From CAZFLY01 sp964519995 (lineage in GTDB: Bacteria > Planctomycetota > Phycisphaerae > Sedimentisphaerales > Anaerobacaceae): DNA of 60,910 nucleotides. Made by a program: the position numbers and the translations under genes. The notes beneath the pieces were generated by a model. The model did no database searches, was not told where the DNA came from, and saw only the letters and a program-made list of their open reading frames with translations. The stretch covers positions 1-60,910 of the forward strand of contig CAZFLY010000009.1 of the NCBI GenBank assembly GCA_964519995.1, read 5' to 3'. Below, in pieces: positions 8,978-18,529 of the stretch (positions are counted from its first letter, which is position 1; every line of letters starts with the position of its first letter).

Positions 8978-9002
8978 CTTCGACTTCGCTCAGGGCAGGC
9001 CG
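8978..9002. repeat. Dispersed CCTTCGACTTCGCTCAGGG palindrome
   Basis: A short palindromic repeat of the TTCGACTnCGCTCAGGG type in the gap between pseudopilin 2 and aconitase. The surrounding 8816-9035 region also has an inverted CTTGCCAGC/GCTGGC pair (about 8889-8932) but no gene. Confidence 0.5.
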
Positions 9003-9035
9003 GATTTGACGGTAGCTGGATCGTATAAGATAGTC

Positions 9036-9076
9036 GGCGACCTTGTGTTGCGGAGTGCAAGGTCGCCTTATTTATT
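9036..9076 (+). terminator. Rho-independent terminator upstream of aconitase
   Basis: Stem GGCGACCTTG (9036-9045) with CAAGGTCGCC (9058-9067), a 12-base loop, then TTATTTATT. It plausibly ends the pseudopilin 2 transcript. Confidence 0.75.
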
Positions 9077-9196
9077 GCCGGATATTTACACAACAGACGT
9101 TTATTTGGCCAAATAATTTGTGCCTGTCTGTTATGTTTGTCTTTGAGACATACTTGTGATAGATTATGTGCCCATTGTGGTTATGGAGTATGAAAA

Positions 9197-11170
9197 TTGG
9201 AACAGACGCTTATTTATAAAATACTTGCTGAACATTTGGTCGAGGGCAAACTTGCTGCCGGTGAAGAGATCGCCATACGCATTGATCAGACCCTGACGCA
9301 GGACGCAACCGGAACGATGGCGTTTTTGCTCTATGAATCGATGGGAAATGGCCGAGTTAAGACAGACCTATCCGTCAGCTACATCGATCACAATATAGCC
9401 GGCTTCGGCCCGGAGAACCACAACGACCATTTGTATCTACAAACCATAGCTGCAAAGTGTGGTGTCTATCATTCGCGTGCAGGTAATGGCATCTGTCACC
9501 AGGTTCACCTTGAGCGATTCGGAAAATCCGGCGCGACACTTTTGGGCAGTGACTCTCACACGCCAACCGCCGGTGGAATTGGAATGCTCGCTATCGGTGC
9601 AGGAGGACTCGATGTGGCAGCAGCGATGGCGGGAGGACCTTTCTACTTGAGATGCCCCAAAATCCTTGGTGTCAAGCTTACCGGCAGATTGCGAGATTGG
9701 GTTGCTGCTAAAGATGTGATTTTCAAGCTGCTAAGTATTCAAACGACAAAAGGCAATGTCGGCTGGGCTGTGGAGTATTTTGGCGACGGGATTTCGACAT
9801 TGTCTGTACCGCAGCGGGCGACAATTACCAATATGGGCACCGAGTTAGGTGTCACCACCAGCGTCTTCCCGAACGATGAACAAACCAGACGGTTTCTTTC
9901 TGCACAGAAGCGGGAAAAGGATTATAAGCCCTTAACAGCTAATGCTAATGCCAAATACGACCGTACAATCGAAATAGACTTGAACGAGCTTGAACCTATG
10001 GCTGCATGTCCCTCATCGCCTGACAATGTCAAGACCGTCAGAGAGATTGCAGGCACCAAAATAGGACAAGTCGTGATAGGTAGCTGTACGAATTCGAGCT
10101 ATACCGATTTGATGATAGTCGCGAAGATTCTTAAAGGCAGACGTATACATAAAATGGTCGAATTCGCTATCGCTCCGGGTAGTAGACAAATCTTGAATAT
10201 GCTTGCGCAGAATGGCGCTCTTTCAGACATGATTTCCGCAGGCGCAAGAATTCTGGAATCCGCATGTGGGCCATGTATCGGCCAAGGATTTTCCCCAGCA
10301 GACGGCACTGTTAGTCTCCGTACCTTCAATAGGAATTTTGCCGGCCGAAGCGGAACCACAGAAGATCAAGTTTATCTGCTCAGCCCTGAAACAGCAGTGG
10401 CATCGGTTCTGACGGGTGAGATTACCGACCCGCGTGATTTGCCGAATCTGTTCGGCATAGAATACCCAAAAATAGAGATGCCGGATGAGTTTCTTATTGA
10501 TGACAGTATGGTAGAGCTGCCTTTGGAGAAAAAAGAGGCGGCAAAAGTTAAGGTTCTTCGTGGCCCAACGATTGTCGTGCCGGAAAAACCTTCTCCGCTA
10601 CCGGAAAAACTCATGGGCCAAGTTTTAATCAAATGCGGTGATAAAATAACAACCGATCATATAATGCCGGCCGGTCGATTTTTGAAGCTGCGCTCGAACG
10701 TGCCCGAATATGCCAAGGTAGTCTTCAACAATTTCAATGAACAGGGTAGACCAACCTTCGCGGATCGAGCGATTGAGCTTAAGAAAAAATCCATGGCGGG
10801 CATTATTGTTGCCGGTGAAAGCTACGGCCAGGGTTCATCGCGAGAGCACGCTGCGCTTTGTCCAATGTATCTGGGCGTACGCGTGGTTATCGCAAAGAGT
10901 ATCGAACGGATCCACAAGGCAAATTTGATTAACTTTTGCATAGTCCCAATAGAGTTTGCCGATTCGGCTGATTACGAGAAGATTGACCCCGACGATGAAT
11001 TGCAAATCAGTGATCTGCTCAAGGCTTTAGAAGGTCGTGACAAGGTAACAGTGTCAAACAGAACCAAGTCCTTTGAATTTATAGGCAGACTCAATCTTTC
11101 AGAAAGAGAGCGGCAAATTCTACTTTCGGCAGGACTTTTGAATTACACGCGTAAGAAATCTGATGGATGA
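9197..11170 (+). CDS. Aconitate hydratase, Aquifex type
   Basis: 657 residues from a TTG start, supported by GGAG eight bases upstream. It catalyses citrate/isocitrate interconversion in the TCA cycle with a [4Fe-4S] cluster. Cluster and active-site motifs are visible: SDSHTPTAGGIGMLAIGAGG, GSCTNSSY, SACGPCIGQG, GRSGT, then the swivel-domain TTDHIMPAG and GQGSSREHAAL. The length and the domain order with a short C-terminal swivel domain match the ~650-residue Aquifex-type subfamily, not the ~890-residue AcnA or AcnB. A homoaconitase or isopropylmalate isomerase activity is less likely given the single-chain architecture. The following LOG gene overlaps it by 8 bases. Confidence 0.9.
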   Translation: MEQTLIYKILAEHLVEGKLAAGEEIAIRIDQTLTQDATGTMAFLLYESMGNGRVKTDLSVSYIDHNIAGFGPENHNDHLYLQTIAAKCGVYHSRAGNGICHQVHLERFGKSGATLLGSDSHTPTAGGIGMLAIGAGGLDVAAAMAGGPFYLRCPKILGVKLTGRLRDWVAAKDVIFKLLSIQTTKGNVGWAVEYFGDGISTLSVPQRATITNMGTELGVTTSVFPNDEQTRRFLSAQKREKDYKPLTANANAKYDRTIEIDLNELEPMAACPSSPDNVKTVREIAGTKIGQVVIGSCTNSSYTDLMIVAKILKGRRIHKMVEFAIAPGSRQILNMLAQNGALSDMISAGARILESACGPCIGQGFSPADGTVSLRTFNRNFAGRSGTTEDQVYLLSPETAVASVLTGEITDPRDLPNLFGIEYPKIEMPDEFLIDDSMVELPLEKKEAAKVKVLRGPTIVVPEKPSPLPEKLMGQVLIKCGDKITTDHIMPAGRFLKLRSNVPEYAKVVFNNFNEQGRPTFADRAIELKKKSMAGIIVAGESYGQGSSREHAALCPMYLGVRVVIAKSIERIHKANLINFCIVPIEFADSADYEKIDPDDELQISDLLKALEGRDKVTVSNRTKSFEFIGRLNLSERERQILLSAGLLNYTRKKSDG

Positions 11171-11681
11171 GCGAATAGTTACTGTATTCGGAACCGGAAG
11201 GACTGTTGCCGGCGATGCAAATTTTGCGCTGGCTGAGCAAGTGGGTAGAGTTCTTGCTCAGGCGGGTTTTACTATCGCCAATGGCGGCTACGGCGGGACC
11301 ATGCTCGCTGCTGCAAAAGGCGCAGCCGAGGTCGGCGGGAAAATCATCGGTGTTACGTGTTCTGCCTTTAAGGGTAGCAAAGCGAACCAGTATATTACTC
11401 GTGAGATTGTCACCGTGTCGCTCGGCGAAAGACTGGATACCCTCATTAAACTTGGACAGGCATACGTGGTTCTACCCGGCGGAACCGGGACTCTACTGGA
11501 GCTGGCAAAGGTCTGGGAATTGAGGAACAAAGGCTTTCTTGATTCGAAAAAGCCTATTATACTTGTTGGCGGTTTTTGGAAGCCCTTAATAGCTTTGGTC
11601 GCCACTGATGATCCCAATAGCAGCCGATATATAAACCAGGTTGAACAACCGGAGCAGATAATTGAGTTCTTTAGCACATGA
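11163..11681 (+). CDS. LOG/SLOG-family Rossmann protein
   Basis: 172 residues, starting inside the aconitase stop region (8-base overlap), so probably translationally coupled. The glycine-rich NGGYGGTM and the signature LPGGTGTLLEL identify the LOG family (often misnamed lysine decarboxylase), whose best-known activity is release of cytokinin base from the riboside monophosphate. Many bacterial members are nucleotide-monophosphate phosphoribohydrolases. Coupling with aconitase has no obvious metabolic logic and may just reflect an operon of convenience. Confidence 0.82.
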   Translation: MDERIVTVFGTGRTVAGDANFALAEQVGRVLAQAGFTIANGGYGGTMLAAAKGAAEVGGKIIGVTCSAFKGSKANQYITREIVTVSLGERLDTLIKLGQAYVVLPGGTGTLLELAKVWELRNKGFLDSKKPIILVGGFWKPLIALVATDDPNSSRYINQVEQPEQIIEFFST

Positions 11682-12511
11682 ATAAGAGATTTGCCATAAT
11701 AGTTGCTGTGTTTCTCTCTGCATTTGCTCTTGCCCAGCCGCAAGCCGAGACCAGGAGAGCTGCACCTAATCTATTGCCGGAAGGTTTTGTTTTGAGAGGT
11801 ATTGACGGAAACCTGAATCGCGCCAGCCAAGAATGGTTTTTCGAAATTAGTGAGGATGTCGGCACTGACAGAAATACTCTCAAGGCTGGGACCAGGCTTG
11901 AAATTTTACCGTCAGCGGTTTTGGAAAATATGGTTACCGATGCTAACGATCGGTCCACGGCGTCTTATAAACTCTGGGGCAAAATCATGAAATACAAAGG
12001 CGAGAACTTCATATTCCCGGTTTATTTTTTGCCTTTGAGCAATATTCTTGAATCTGAGCAGACAACAACGAAAGACCAGGAGCTTAACAGGGTTGAGTTG
12101 TCGACTGTTGGTGATCCAAATGATGAATTAGCGATACCGCCTGAGGTTTTAACAAAACTTGAGAGCGGGCGAAACGTTCGTTATCAGTCACCAGCTAAAC
12201 GTAAAAAAACAGCCAAACGGAACTCTGTATTGGCTGACCGAACAGGTTTCATTGTGGAGGCACCGGATAGACAAGACGATTTGAAAGAACAAGTGAGTTT
12301 CATTTTCGACGGACTGGGTAGAAATTTAAGTTGTGAGCGATTTAAACTTTTACCCTGTGCGGTTCTTGAGCGGATTGAGCAACTGCAGGCTGCTGAGCCT
12401 GACCCAATCAGATTCAAAGTAGCAGGAATTGTGACTGAATACGAAGGCGCCGAATATCTGTTGCTGCACAGAGCAGTCAGAGCCTATAACCACGGCAACT
12501 TCGTCAAATAA
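11678..12511 (+). CDS. Secreted protein of unknown function
   Basis: 277 residues, ATGA overlap with the upstream LOG gene. An N-terminal signal peptide (MNKRFAIIVAVFLSAFALA, likely cut after AQPQA) indicates export. The mature part seems to hold two similar halves: RLEILPSAVLENM...YKLWGKIMKYKGENFIFPVYF at ~65-115 and RFKLLPCAVLERI...IRFKVAGIVTEYEGAEYLLLHRA at ~220-272, i.e. an internal duplication of a small beta domain separated by a basic linker (KRKKTAKR). I recognise no family. Co-transcription with acn and hisD is likely. Confidence 0.78.
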   Translation: MNKRFAIIVAVFLSAFALAQPQAETRRAAPNLLPEGFVLRGIDGNLNRASQEWFFEISEDVGTDRNTLKAGTRLEILPSAVLENMVTDANDRSTASYKLWGKIMKYKGENFIFPVYFLPLSNILESEQTTTKDQELNRVELSTVGDPNDELAIPPEVLTKLESGRNVRYQSPAKRKKTAKRNSVLADRTGFIVEAPDRQDDLKEQVSFIFDGLGRNLSCERFKLLPCAVLERIEQLQAAEPDPIRFKVAGIVTEYEGAEYLLLHRAVRAYNHGNFVK

Positions 12512-12522
12512 AGGATAAATCG

Positions 12523-13836
12523 ATGCCCCACGAACTCGACCAAATTCTCATTTCTTTTTCTCAACTAGGCCAAGATGCTTTTGACAAAGCTTTGCTTAAG
12601 GCCAAAGATCCAATAATGCGATCAGCCCTGTTTGGAGTTGCGGATAATAGAAACAATCAGGTAGTTGACATTCTGCGCGAAGTTAGAGAACAAGGAGACC
12701 TTGCAATAGTAAGATTTACTGAGGAGTACGACCATGTCAAGTTGACACCTGAACAGTTTAGAGTGAGCAAAGAAGATTTACAGAATGCCCACAAAGAAAT
12801 AAAGAAAGACCTATTGGAATCAATCCGTCAGGCAATCAAGAACGTAAGAAAATATCAGGAAGACATATATATCGGTACTTTTAGACATCCTGGAATTAAA
12901 TACACACCTATCAAGCGGATTGGAATCTGTGTGCCTGGTGCTTCAGTGCCTTTGCCATCGACAGTGATAATGACAGCAGTTCCTGCGCAGGTTGCAGGCG
13001 TGAAGGAAATAGCAGTAGTTTCACCACCAAGATACAGAGGGAGCATCCATCCGGTAATTCTGGGTGTATGTCATGAGTTAAAAATTGATGAAGTCTATCG
13101 CATCGGTGGTGCTCAGGCAGTTGCGGCTTTGGCATTTGGAACAGGGACTATTGATAAGGTTTATAAAATTGTCGGCCCGGGCAATCAGTGGGTACAGACG
13201 GCTAAGCAAAAAGTTTTTGGAATTGTTGACGTTGATTCGATAGCAGGACCAAGTGAGATATTGATAATAGCAAATGATAAGGCAAATCCGGCGTGGGTAG
13301 CAGCAGATATGTTAAGCCAAGCAGAACACGCACCGGGCAGCGCTTTTTTATTCACGGATTCTCAAGAGTTTTCTAAGCAGGTTCTGAGTGAATTGAAAAA
13401 ACAGATTAAACAATTGAACAGGGCTAAAGAAACGAATGAATGCTTAATCAACTACAGTAAAATCGCTGTATTTAATTCTATGAATGATGTGATCGCATGT
13501 TCAAATGAACTCGCTTCAGAACATTTGGAAATTCAATGTGGCGATGAGAGTAAGCAAATCGCTGGAAAAATTGAAAATGCCGGTGCAATATTTATCGGTG
13601 ATTACAGTCCTGTGGCGGTAGGTGACTACTGGGCTGGGCCAAGTCATACACTGCCGACGGGAATGAGCGCTTGGTTTTTTAGCGCCCTCAGCAGTAATGA
13701 TTTTATCAAGTCAACGAGTATTATTGAATACGATAAAGAGAAGCTGGCCGCGAGTGCTGAGGATATTATTCGTTTAGCTGAAGTTGAAGGCTTGGATGCA
13801 CACGCCAGGAGCATAAAAATCCGCCAGCAGGATTGA
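12523..13836 (+). CDS. hisD: Histidinol dehydrogenase
   Basis: 437 residues with AAAGGA upstream of the ATG. It catalyses the last two steps of histidine synthesis, oxidising L-histidinol to histidine with NAD and zinc. Diagnostic segments: ICVPGASVPLPSTVIMTAVP, GAQAVAALAFGT, VGPGNQWV, DSIAGPSEILI, the zinc ligands in SQAEHAPGS, the catalytic Glu-His in ASEHLEI, and GDYWAGPSHTLPTG. Length matches the family. No other his gene is nearby, so the pathway is scattered in this genome. Confidence 0.95.
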   Translation: MPHELDQILISFSQLGQDAFDKALLKAKDPIMRSALFGVADNRNNQVVDILREVREQGDLAIVRFTEEYDHVKLTPEQFRVSKEDLQNAHKEIKKDLLESIRQAIKNVRKYQEDIYIGTFRHPGIKYTPIKRIGICVPGASVPLPSTVIMTAVPAQVAGVKEIAVVSPPRYRGSIHPVILGVCHELKIDEVYRIGGAQAVAALAFGTGTIDKVYKIVGPGNQWVQTAKQKVFGIVDVDSIAGPSEILIIANDKANPAWVAADMLSQAEHAPGSAFLFTDSQEFSKQVLSELKKQIKQLNRAKETNECLINYSKIAVFNSMNDVIACSNELASEHLEIQCGDESKQIAGKIENAGAIFIGDYSPVAVGDYWAGPSHTLPTGMSAWFFSALSSNDFIKSTSIIEYDKEKLAASAEDIIRLAEVEGLDAHARSIKIRQQD

Positions 13837-14144
13837 TCCGTATTTAGCCCCAAGTTTTACCTGGGGTCTTCTATATTCCCCAGTCGAGGCTGTCTTTACG
13901 CCACTAGCAGAACCAACCTGTTAGCCGAACACCGACTGGATACCAATTACAGTCCTTAGCCATAAAGCTCTGGCTTTACCATTTAGTTGTCTCGTAGCAA
14001 TGAACTAATAATCCGATAAAGAGCTTACAAACAGAATTCGGAAATAGCCGAAGCCCCCATTACATTACATTGTCGCTGTTCACCTTTAAGAAAGAGCATA
14101 TATTTTATGACCCATATATTGTAAAAAATCATGATGCAATGACA
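13837..14144. other. Convergent intergenic region without gene
   Basis: A weak hairpin CCCCA...TGGGG followed by TCTTCT (13848-13871) could terminate hisD. The rest contains inverted words (CCAGTC/GACTGG, AAAGC/GCTTT) but no tRNA fold or coding frame I can support. Confidence 0.4.
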
Positions 14145-14831
14145 TTAATTTCGACGGTTGTTCATGGCCGTCAAGCAGTCTGTAGCGCTTTTGATGTTTG
14201 CCGCCGTCGATATTAGAAACAGCTCGTCACCCTCGTTTATTTTATGACCACCTCTAGGGATTGAAAATTTTTCTTTCTCACGACTGAATGCCGCAACGAA
14301 TACACACTCAGAAGGAAAACCGTTACCTTTTGTGATTTCTTCGATTCTTTTGCCAGCCACCTTGGCATTCTCAGGCACGGTAACTTTGAAGATATTTGCT
14401 CTGCCGCCTATTGTTGTCACATATCGCACGTCTGGATGTTCGACCTCGATCATCATCTGATTAACCATAAAGTCCGTGACACGAACAATCGCATTAACTC
14501 CCACAACCTGGTATGCCTTCTCGTAGTTGGGGTCCCTCATTCTCACAATGATTTGCGGCACGCTGAGACTTTTGGCAAGTATCGCGCAGGCGAGATTGTC
14601 AGTGTCATGGGGCGTCGTGATCACTATAACATCAGCTTTTACGACACCGGCATCTTTCAGAACTTCGATGCGCGTGCAATTGCCGTTTACAGCAACCACC
14701 CCTGTTTCTGCATAGAGCTCGTCACAGATTTTTCTGTCCGGCTCAACCAGAACAACATCGTGCTTATTTTCCAGCAGTCTGCGAACGAGCAGGCCGCCAA
14801 CCATTCCACCACCAGCTATTACAATATACAT
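14145..14831 (-). CDS. trkA: TrkA-type potassium uptake regulatory subunit
   Basis: 228 residues; GGAGG precedes the ATG by about eight bases. It has one Rossmann RCK-N domain (MYIVIAGGGMVGGLLVRRLL, acidic strand end VVLVEPD) and a C-terminal RCK-C domain from ~145 (TVPENAKVAGKRIEEI... INEGDELFLIS). It binds NAD(H) or other nucleotides and gates the membrane pore subunit TrkH, encoded 47 bases upstream on the same strand. E. coli TrkA has two such tandem units; this half-length form is typical of KtrA/short TrkA proteins that assemble as octameric rings. Confidence 0.9.
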   Translation of the reverse strand: MYIVIAGGGMVGGLLVRRLLENKHDVVLVEPDRKICDELYAETGVVAVNGNCTRIEVLKDAGVVKADVIVITTPHDTDNLACAILAKSLSVPQIIVRMRDPNYEKAYQVVGVNAIVRVTDFMVNQMMIEVEHPDVRYVTTIGGRANIFKVTVPENAKVAGKRIEEITKGNGFPSECVFVAAFSREKEKFSIPRGGHKINEGDELFLISTAANIKSATDCLTAMNNRRN

Positions 14832-14878
14832 CTCTCATTGCCTCCAGTATGGAACACGCTTTTTGTGGTTTTTTCTTC

Positions 14879-16405
14879 TTATGTCCAGGCCTTTCTGGAG
14901 AAAAGCAATAACACCGGCAATATCTCCAGCCTGCCTGCCAACATACCAACTATATAGGTCAACTTTACAACAGGACTTATTTCTATCATCTCTTGTACAG
15001 AAATGTAGCAGGGACCAATGTTACCCAGCGCAGAGAACATACCGGATATTGACTCGTATGCACCGTGTTTTGAAAAAAGTGCTGTAATCCCGCCCCCGAC
15101 AACCAATAACGCAATCCAGGTAAAGAACAAGGCAGCTACTCTTTGTATTTCATCCTCGGGGACCCTTTTTTTGTCAATGACCAAGCCTGACGATGCCCTT
15201 CCTGAAACTCTAATCTTGAAAAGCTCTCTTAACATGAGCCGGTTCAGTATCGCAATACGTAGCACCTTGAATCCGCCACCAGTTGAACCGACACAGCCGC
15301 CAATAACCATCATAACCAAGAACAATTGCTTCGAGGCCGCACCAAAAAAGTCTGAACCGATGTCTTTTGTGCCAAAACCCGTTGTTGTCAATACCGAAAT
15401 TACCTGAAATATGCTGTATCGAAAAGTCCGTTCAACTTCGCCAAGGTTAATTGCTGTGCTATCGCTGAACAGAGCTCTAAAGGCACCCATCTTGTGTAAA
15501 TGATCAATTATAATAACTGCCGTAAAAGCAGTAATGAGCCTCCACCAATAACGAACCTCGATGTTGTCCCAAAGGGCTTTGAAATCTCGTGTAAGGACAC
15601 GATAGTGAACCAGGAAGTTAATCCCGCCAAGCATCATCAAAAACGTTAGTGTGTATTCTATTAGCTTGTAGTTTGGATGTCCCGTCAGGCGGTAATACTC
15701 TATGCTGGCGTCATGTGGAGAAAAGCCTCCGGTAGACAACGTAGTCAAAGAATGACAAACGGCATCGAAGATCGGCATACGTTCGATCGTGAGGACTACC
15801 GCTGCCAGAAGTGTAAAACCAGCGTATATGCACCAGAGAATCTTCAAAGTGTTAAAAAGACCGGGAGCAGGTCTACCCGATGAAATCTTGTGGCTTTCAG
15901 CACCAAAGATATGGTGCGCGCCGCTGGCCTTAAACGTCACAATGAGAAAAAACGATAGTATCCCGATTCCACCGAGCCATTGTGTCAGCGACCGCCAGAA
16001 AAGGATGCTTCTGGGCATGTCATCAAGGCCCGAGTATACCGTGATGCCGGTCGTTGTGAAACCGCTCATCGCTTCAAAATATGCGTTCAGATAACCTGAG
16101 CCGATTACGATCACGAATGGCAGCGCACCGACTGCCGAACAGACAACCCAGCCCAGCGCACACATCAGCATCGAACCAGTTGTGTCCAGCTCTTCGGACT
16201 TGAAGGTCCTGCGCAGGATAAACCCGATAGCAAATGACACACCAGCAGGAACTGTAAAAGCAATCACGCTCTGCCATCCGTCACCATGTTTTCCCCAATT
16301 GATAGCGGCTACAATTAGAGGCGATAACAGGATGAAGCCCAGTACTTCGAGCAGATATCCAACGAAGTGAAATACGCAGTTGATGCGCTGGAATCTTCTT
16401 CTCAT
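14879..16405 (-). CDS. trkH: TrkH-type potassium transporter pore subunit
   Basis: 508 residues with about ten hydrophobic segments. Four pore repeats with filter-like glycines are visible, e.g. AMSGFTTTGITVY, SLTTLSTGGFSPHD, SVLTTTGFGTKD and FSALGNIGPCY, the pattern of the SKT family (TrkH/KtrB). It moves K+ across the inner membrane with Na+ or H+, gated by TrkA encoded immediately downstream. The ATG start (MRRRFQRINC) gives positive-inside N-terminal charges. Length is standard for TrkH. Confidence 0.92.
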   Translation of the reverse strand: MRRRFQRINCVFHFVGYLLEVLGFILLSPLIVAAINWGKHGDGWQSVIAFTVPAGVSFAIGFILRRTFKSEELDTTGSMLMCALGWVVCSAVGALPFVIVIGSGYLNAYFEAMSGFTTTGITVYSGLDDMPRSILFWRSLTQWLGGIGILSFFLIVTFKASGAHHIFGAESHKISSGRPAPGLFNTLKILWCIYAGFTLLAAVVLTIERMPIFDAVCHSLTTLSTGGFSPHDASIEYYRLTGHPNYKLIEYTLTFLMMLGGINFLVHYRVLTRDFKALWDNIEVRYWWRLITAFTAVIIIDHLHKMGAFRALFSDSTAINLGEVERTFRYSIFQVISVLTTTGFGTKDIGSDFFGAASKQLFLVMMVIGGCVGSTGGGFKVLRIAILNRLMLRELFKIRVSGRASSGLVIDKKRVPEDEIQRVAALFFTWIALLVVGGGITALFSKHGAYESISGMFSALGNIGPCYISVQEMIEISPVVKLTYIVGMLAGRLEILPVLLLFSRKAWT

Positions 16406-16478
16406 TTATGGTCCTGCCGTACGTCGTCACCGTAGTACTACTTGATACCTGACGGATTTTATCGGTTTTTTAGGTATG

Positions 16479-17441
16479 TCACTTGACGTGGTTTCTGGCT
16501 TGCCGGCAGAATTCGCCCATGAGTTGCACTGCTTTAGTCATTCGTTCAGGTGAACCATCCATTTTTGCGTAAGCGTCTACCAGTTCCAATAAGTCGGCGG
16601 CAGGCTCAACAAAACCAAAATTGTGTGAGACATCAACGATTGCTGCGTCCAGACCGTATTCCATTGCCTTTGCAAGATATGCCCTGCATATGCCTATTTT
16701 TCGCCCTGGCAGGTCACGGGCGCTGTTACTGATGCCAAGAATGCAATGTGCTGCTTTCATTTCAGGATCATTCTTGATTTTTCTAATCGTCTCGAAAGTC
16801 CGGTAAGTATAGCCGGGAACGTTAGGCTCCATCGGCATATCGATGGCCAGCGGAAAGACAGTCGAATCAAAGAATATCTGGTTAATCTTGAATCCGTATT
16901 TATTAACTGCTGTCTCGAAGATCTGTTTTGCAAAAGAGTAAAGTTCTTCATCTGAGTGTGAACCGGCCGGTCCGGCTGGAGCTGCTTCACCGACTAAAAG
17001 GGCTACGAAGCTAAAATCAAAATTCCGGTGTAGGGGCAGCATACTGTCCATCGTGTAAACCTTTACCGAATTTAGTAGCGGCGGTTTGATCTGCTCGTCG
17101 GTGCTGTACCACTGTTTCAGACCGGCTGTCAACACGTCATCATTGCTGCTATCGATGCAGATAGGTACGCCGTTGCTCCATTTCTTGACCAGCTTGACGT
17201 ACTCCACCATCATATCAACAGTCATCTCTGGGTCGTCCTCGCCAAAGGCATCGAGATTTACCGCAATATAATCAGCGCCATGTGCTACCTGAGACTCTAT
17301 GAGGTTCCTGATATAGTGTAATGGCTCGCTTTGTGTTGAATAAGCTTTGGAGCCAAGCTCAACCAATTCCTTCATAATCTTTCCGGTCTTAGGTATTGAA
17401 GCGTGAATCGATTCGCCGATCATGATAAGGGACTTTTTCAT
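16479..17441 (-). CDS. Pterin-binding, methyltetrahydrofolate methyltransferase-like protein
   Basis: 320 residues; AGGAG lies six bases before the ATG. The TIM-barrel pattern matches the pterin-binding domain shared by MetH, AcsE and corrinoid methyltransferases: IGESIHAS at the N-terminus, GADYIAVNLDAFGEDDPE, PICIDSSNDDVLTAGLK, and HCILGISNSARDLPGRK followed by YGLDAAIVDVSHNFG. Known relatives transfer the N5-methyl of methyltetrahydrofolate to a corrinoid protein. There is no cobalamin-binding or corrinoid protein gene next to it, so either the partner is elsewhere or the substrate differs. Upstream 17442-17622 holds no gene. Confidence 0.78.
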   Translation of the reverse strand: MKKSLIMIGESIHASIPKTGKIMKELVELGSKAYSTQSEPLHYIRNLIESQVAHGADYIAVNLDAFGEDDPEMTVDMMVEYVKLVKKWSNGVPICIDSSNDDVLTAGLKQWYSTDEQIKPPLLNSVKVYTMDSMLPLHRNFDFSFVALLVGEAAPAGPAGSHSDEELYSFAKQIFETAVNKYGFKINQIFFDSTVFPLAIDMPMEPNVPGYTYRTFETIRKIKNDPEMKAAHCILGISNSARDLPGRKIGICRAYLAKAMEYGLDAAIVDVSHNFGFVEPAADLLELVDAYAKMDGSPERMTKAVQLMGEFCRQARNHVK

Positions 17442-17622
17442 ACTCTGCTCCTATGCACTGGAACTCATGAGTTTAGATGCAAATATTAGATGTCTAACCA
17501 CAAGCCATATTTAACTCGATCAGCCGAGAGTAACTGCCTTAATTAGCCGATTGTACACAGCTCGTCCCTCACCAGCAAGCGAGAGATAGCTTAGAACTGT
17601 CGAAAAGAGCGTATTTGATATG

Positions 17623-18393
17623 CTAAAAAAAGTCTTTCCGTCGGCGGAGCTCGGCAAAGACGTACTCGGCACCATAAGCCGACATCTCAAGCGCAGCTTT
17701 AAGCTCGTCCGAATCAGCCCGCAAAAAGGGATTAGTCAGTTTCTCCTGTGATATAGTTGAAGGAACTGCTTGCATGCCCTCTTTCTGTGCTTCCTTGACT
17801 TCCTGCAAACGCTGTCGGACCATTTCATTGTAAGGTTCTATCAACAAAGCGAATTCATAGTTTTCCACCGCATAATCATGTCCCGGGTAAACGAGTGTAT
17901 CGCCGGGCAGAGCTGCAAGCTTCTGCAGCGACCGCCACATTGTTTCAGCATCACACTCGAAACATCTGCCACAACCTCCGACAAAGAGCGTGTCTCCCGT
18001 TAAGATAATACGTTCTTCGTTATCGCCTGGCTCCTCAATATAGTAACAGACCGAACTGTGTGTATGCCCAGGCGTGGTGAGACTGCATATTTTCACCATT
18101 CCTACTGTTATAATGTCGCGATCGCCAAGTACACAATCAATAGCAGGTATTCTATCCCCATCGCCACCGATGACTCTACAGCCTGAAAGTTTTTTCAACT
18201 GAACAATCGCTCCCGTGTGGTCCCAGTGATGGTGCGTGGCAAGAATATCCGTTAGCTTTAAGCCTTGCTGCCGCAGTAACTGAAGAACTGGGCCAGCATC
18301 GCCGGGATCGACGACAAAGGCATGCTCTTTGTCGTACTGATAAAGATAAATCAGATTGTCGCCCAGTGCCTTGATGGTTTTCACTGAACCCAT
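17623..18393 (-). CDS. gloB: Hydroxyacylglutathione hydrolase-like metallo-beta-lactamase (glyoxalase II)
   Basis: 256 residues. The binuclear metal motif THHHWDH, the PGHTHSSVCYY His, the GDTLFVGGCGRCFE Asp and the late YPGHDYAVENYEFA His are all present, in the glyoxalase II order. A C-terminal helical substrate domain with NPFLRADS completes the family architecture. It hydrolyses S-lactoylglutathione or a similar thioester. No glyoxalase I gene is adjacent. Start: ATG at 18393 with GAGG close upstream. Confidence 0.9.
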   Translation of the reverse strand: MGSVKTIKALGDNLIYLYQYDKEHAFVVDPGDAGPVLQLLRQQGLKLTDILATHHHWDHTGAIVQLKKLSGCRVIGGDGDRIPAIDCVLGDRDIITVGMVKICSLTTPGHTHSSVCYYIEEPGDNEERIILTGDTLFVGGCGRCFECDAETMWRSLQKLAALPGDTLVYPGHDYAVENYEFALLIEPYNEMVRQRLQEVKEAQKEGMQAVPSTISQEKLTNPFLRADSDELKAALEMSAYGAEYVFAELRRRKDFF

Positions 18394-18529
18394 AACCTCG
18401 TGGTTAAATCAACATTATGTTGTGTTTGAACCGGCTGTTTGCAAGCCCGGATTGTCGATATCGACCTGAGGTTTGTCAAGAATCGAAGTTTTGTTTTGAA
18501 TACTTGAACACGTATGCTAACCTGTAAAA

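Noticed and set aside
13837..14144. tRNA gene in the convergent gap
   Set aside because: No cloverleaf with TTCNA arm or matching acceptor stem could be drawn.
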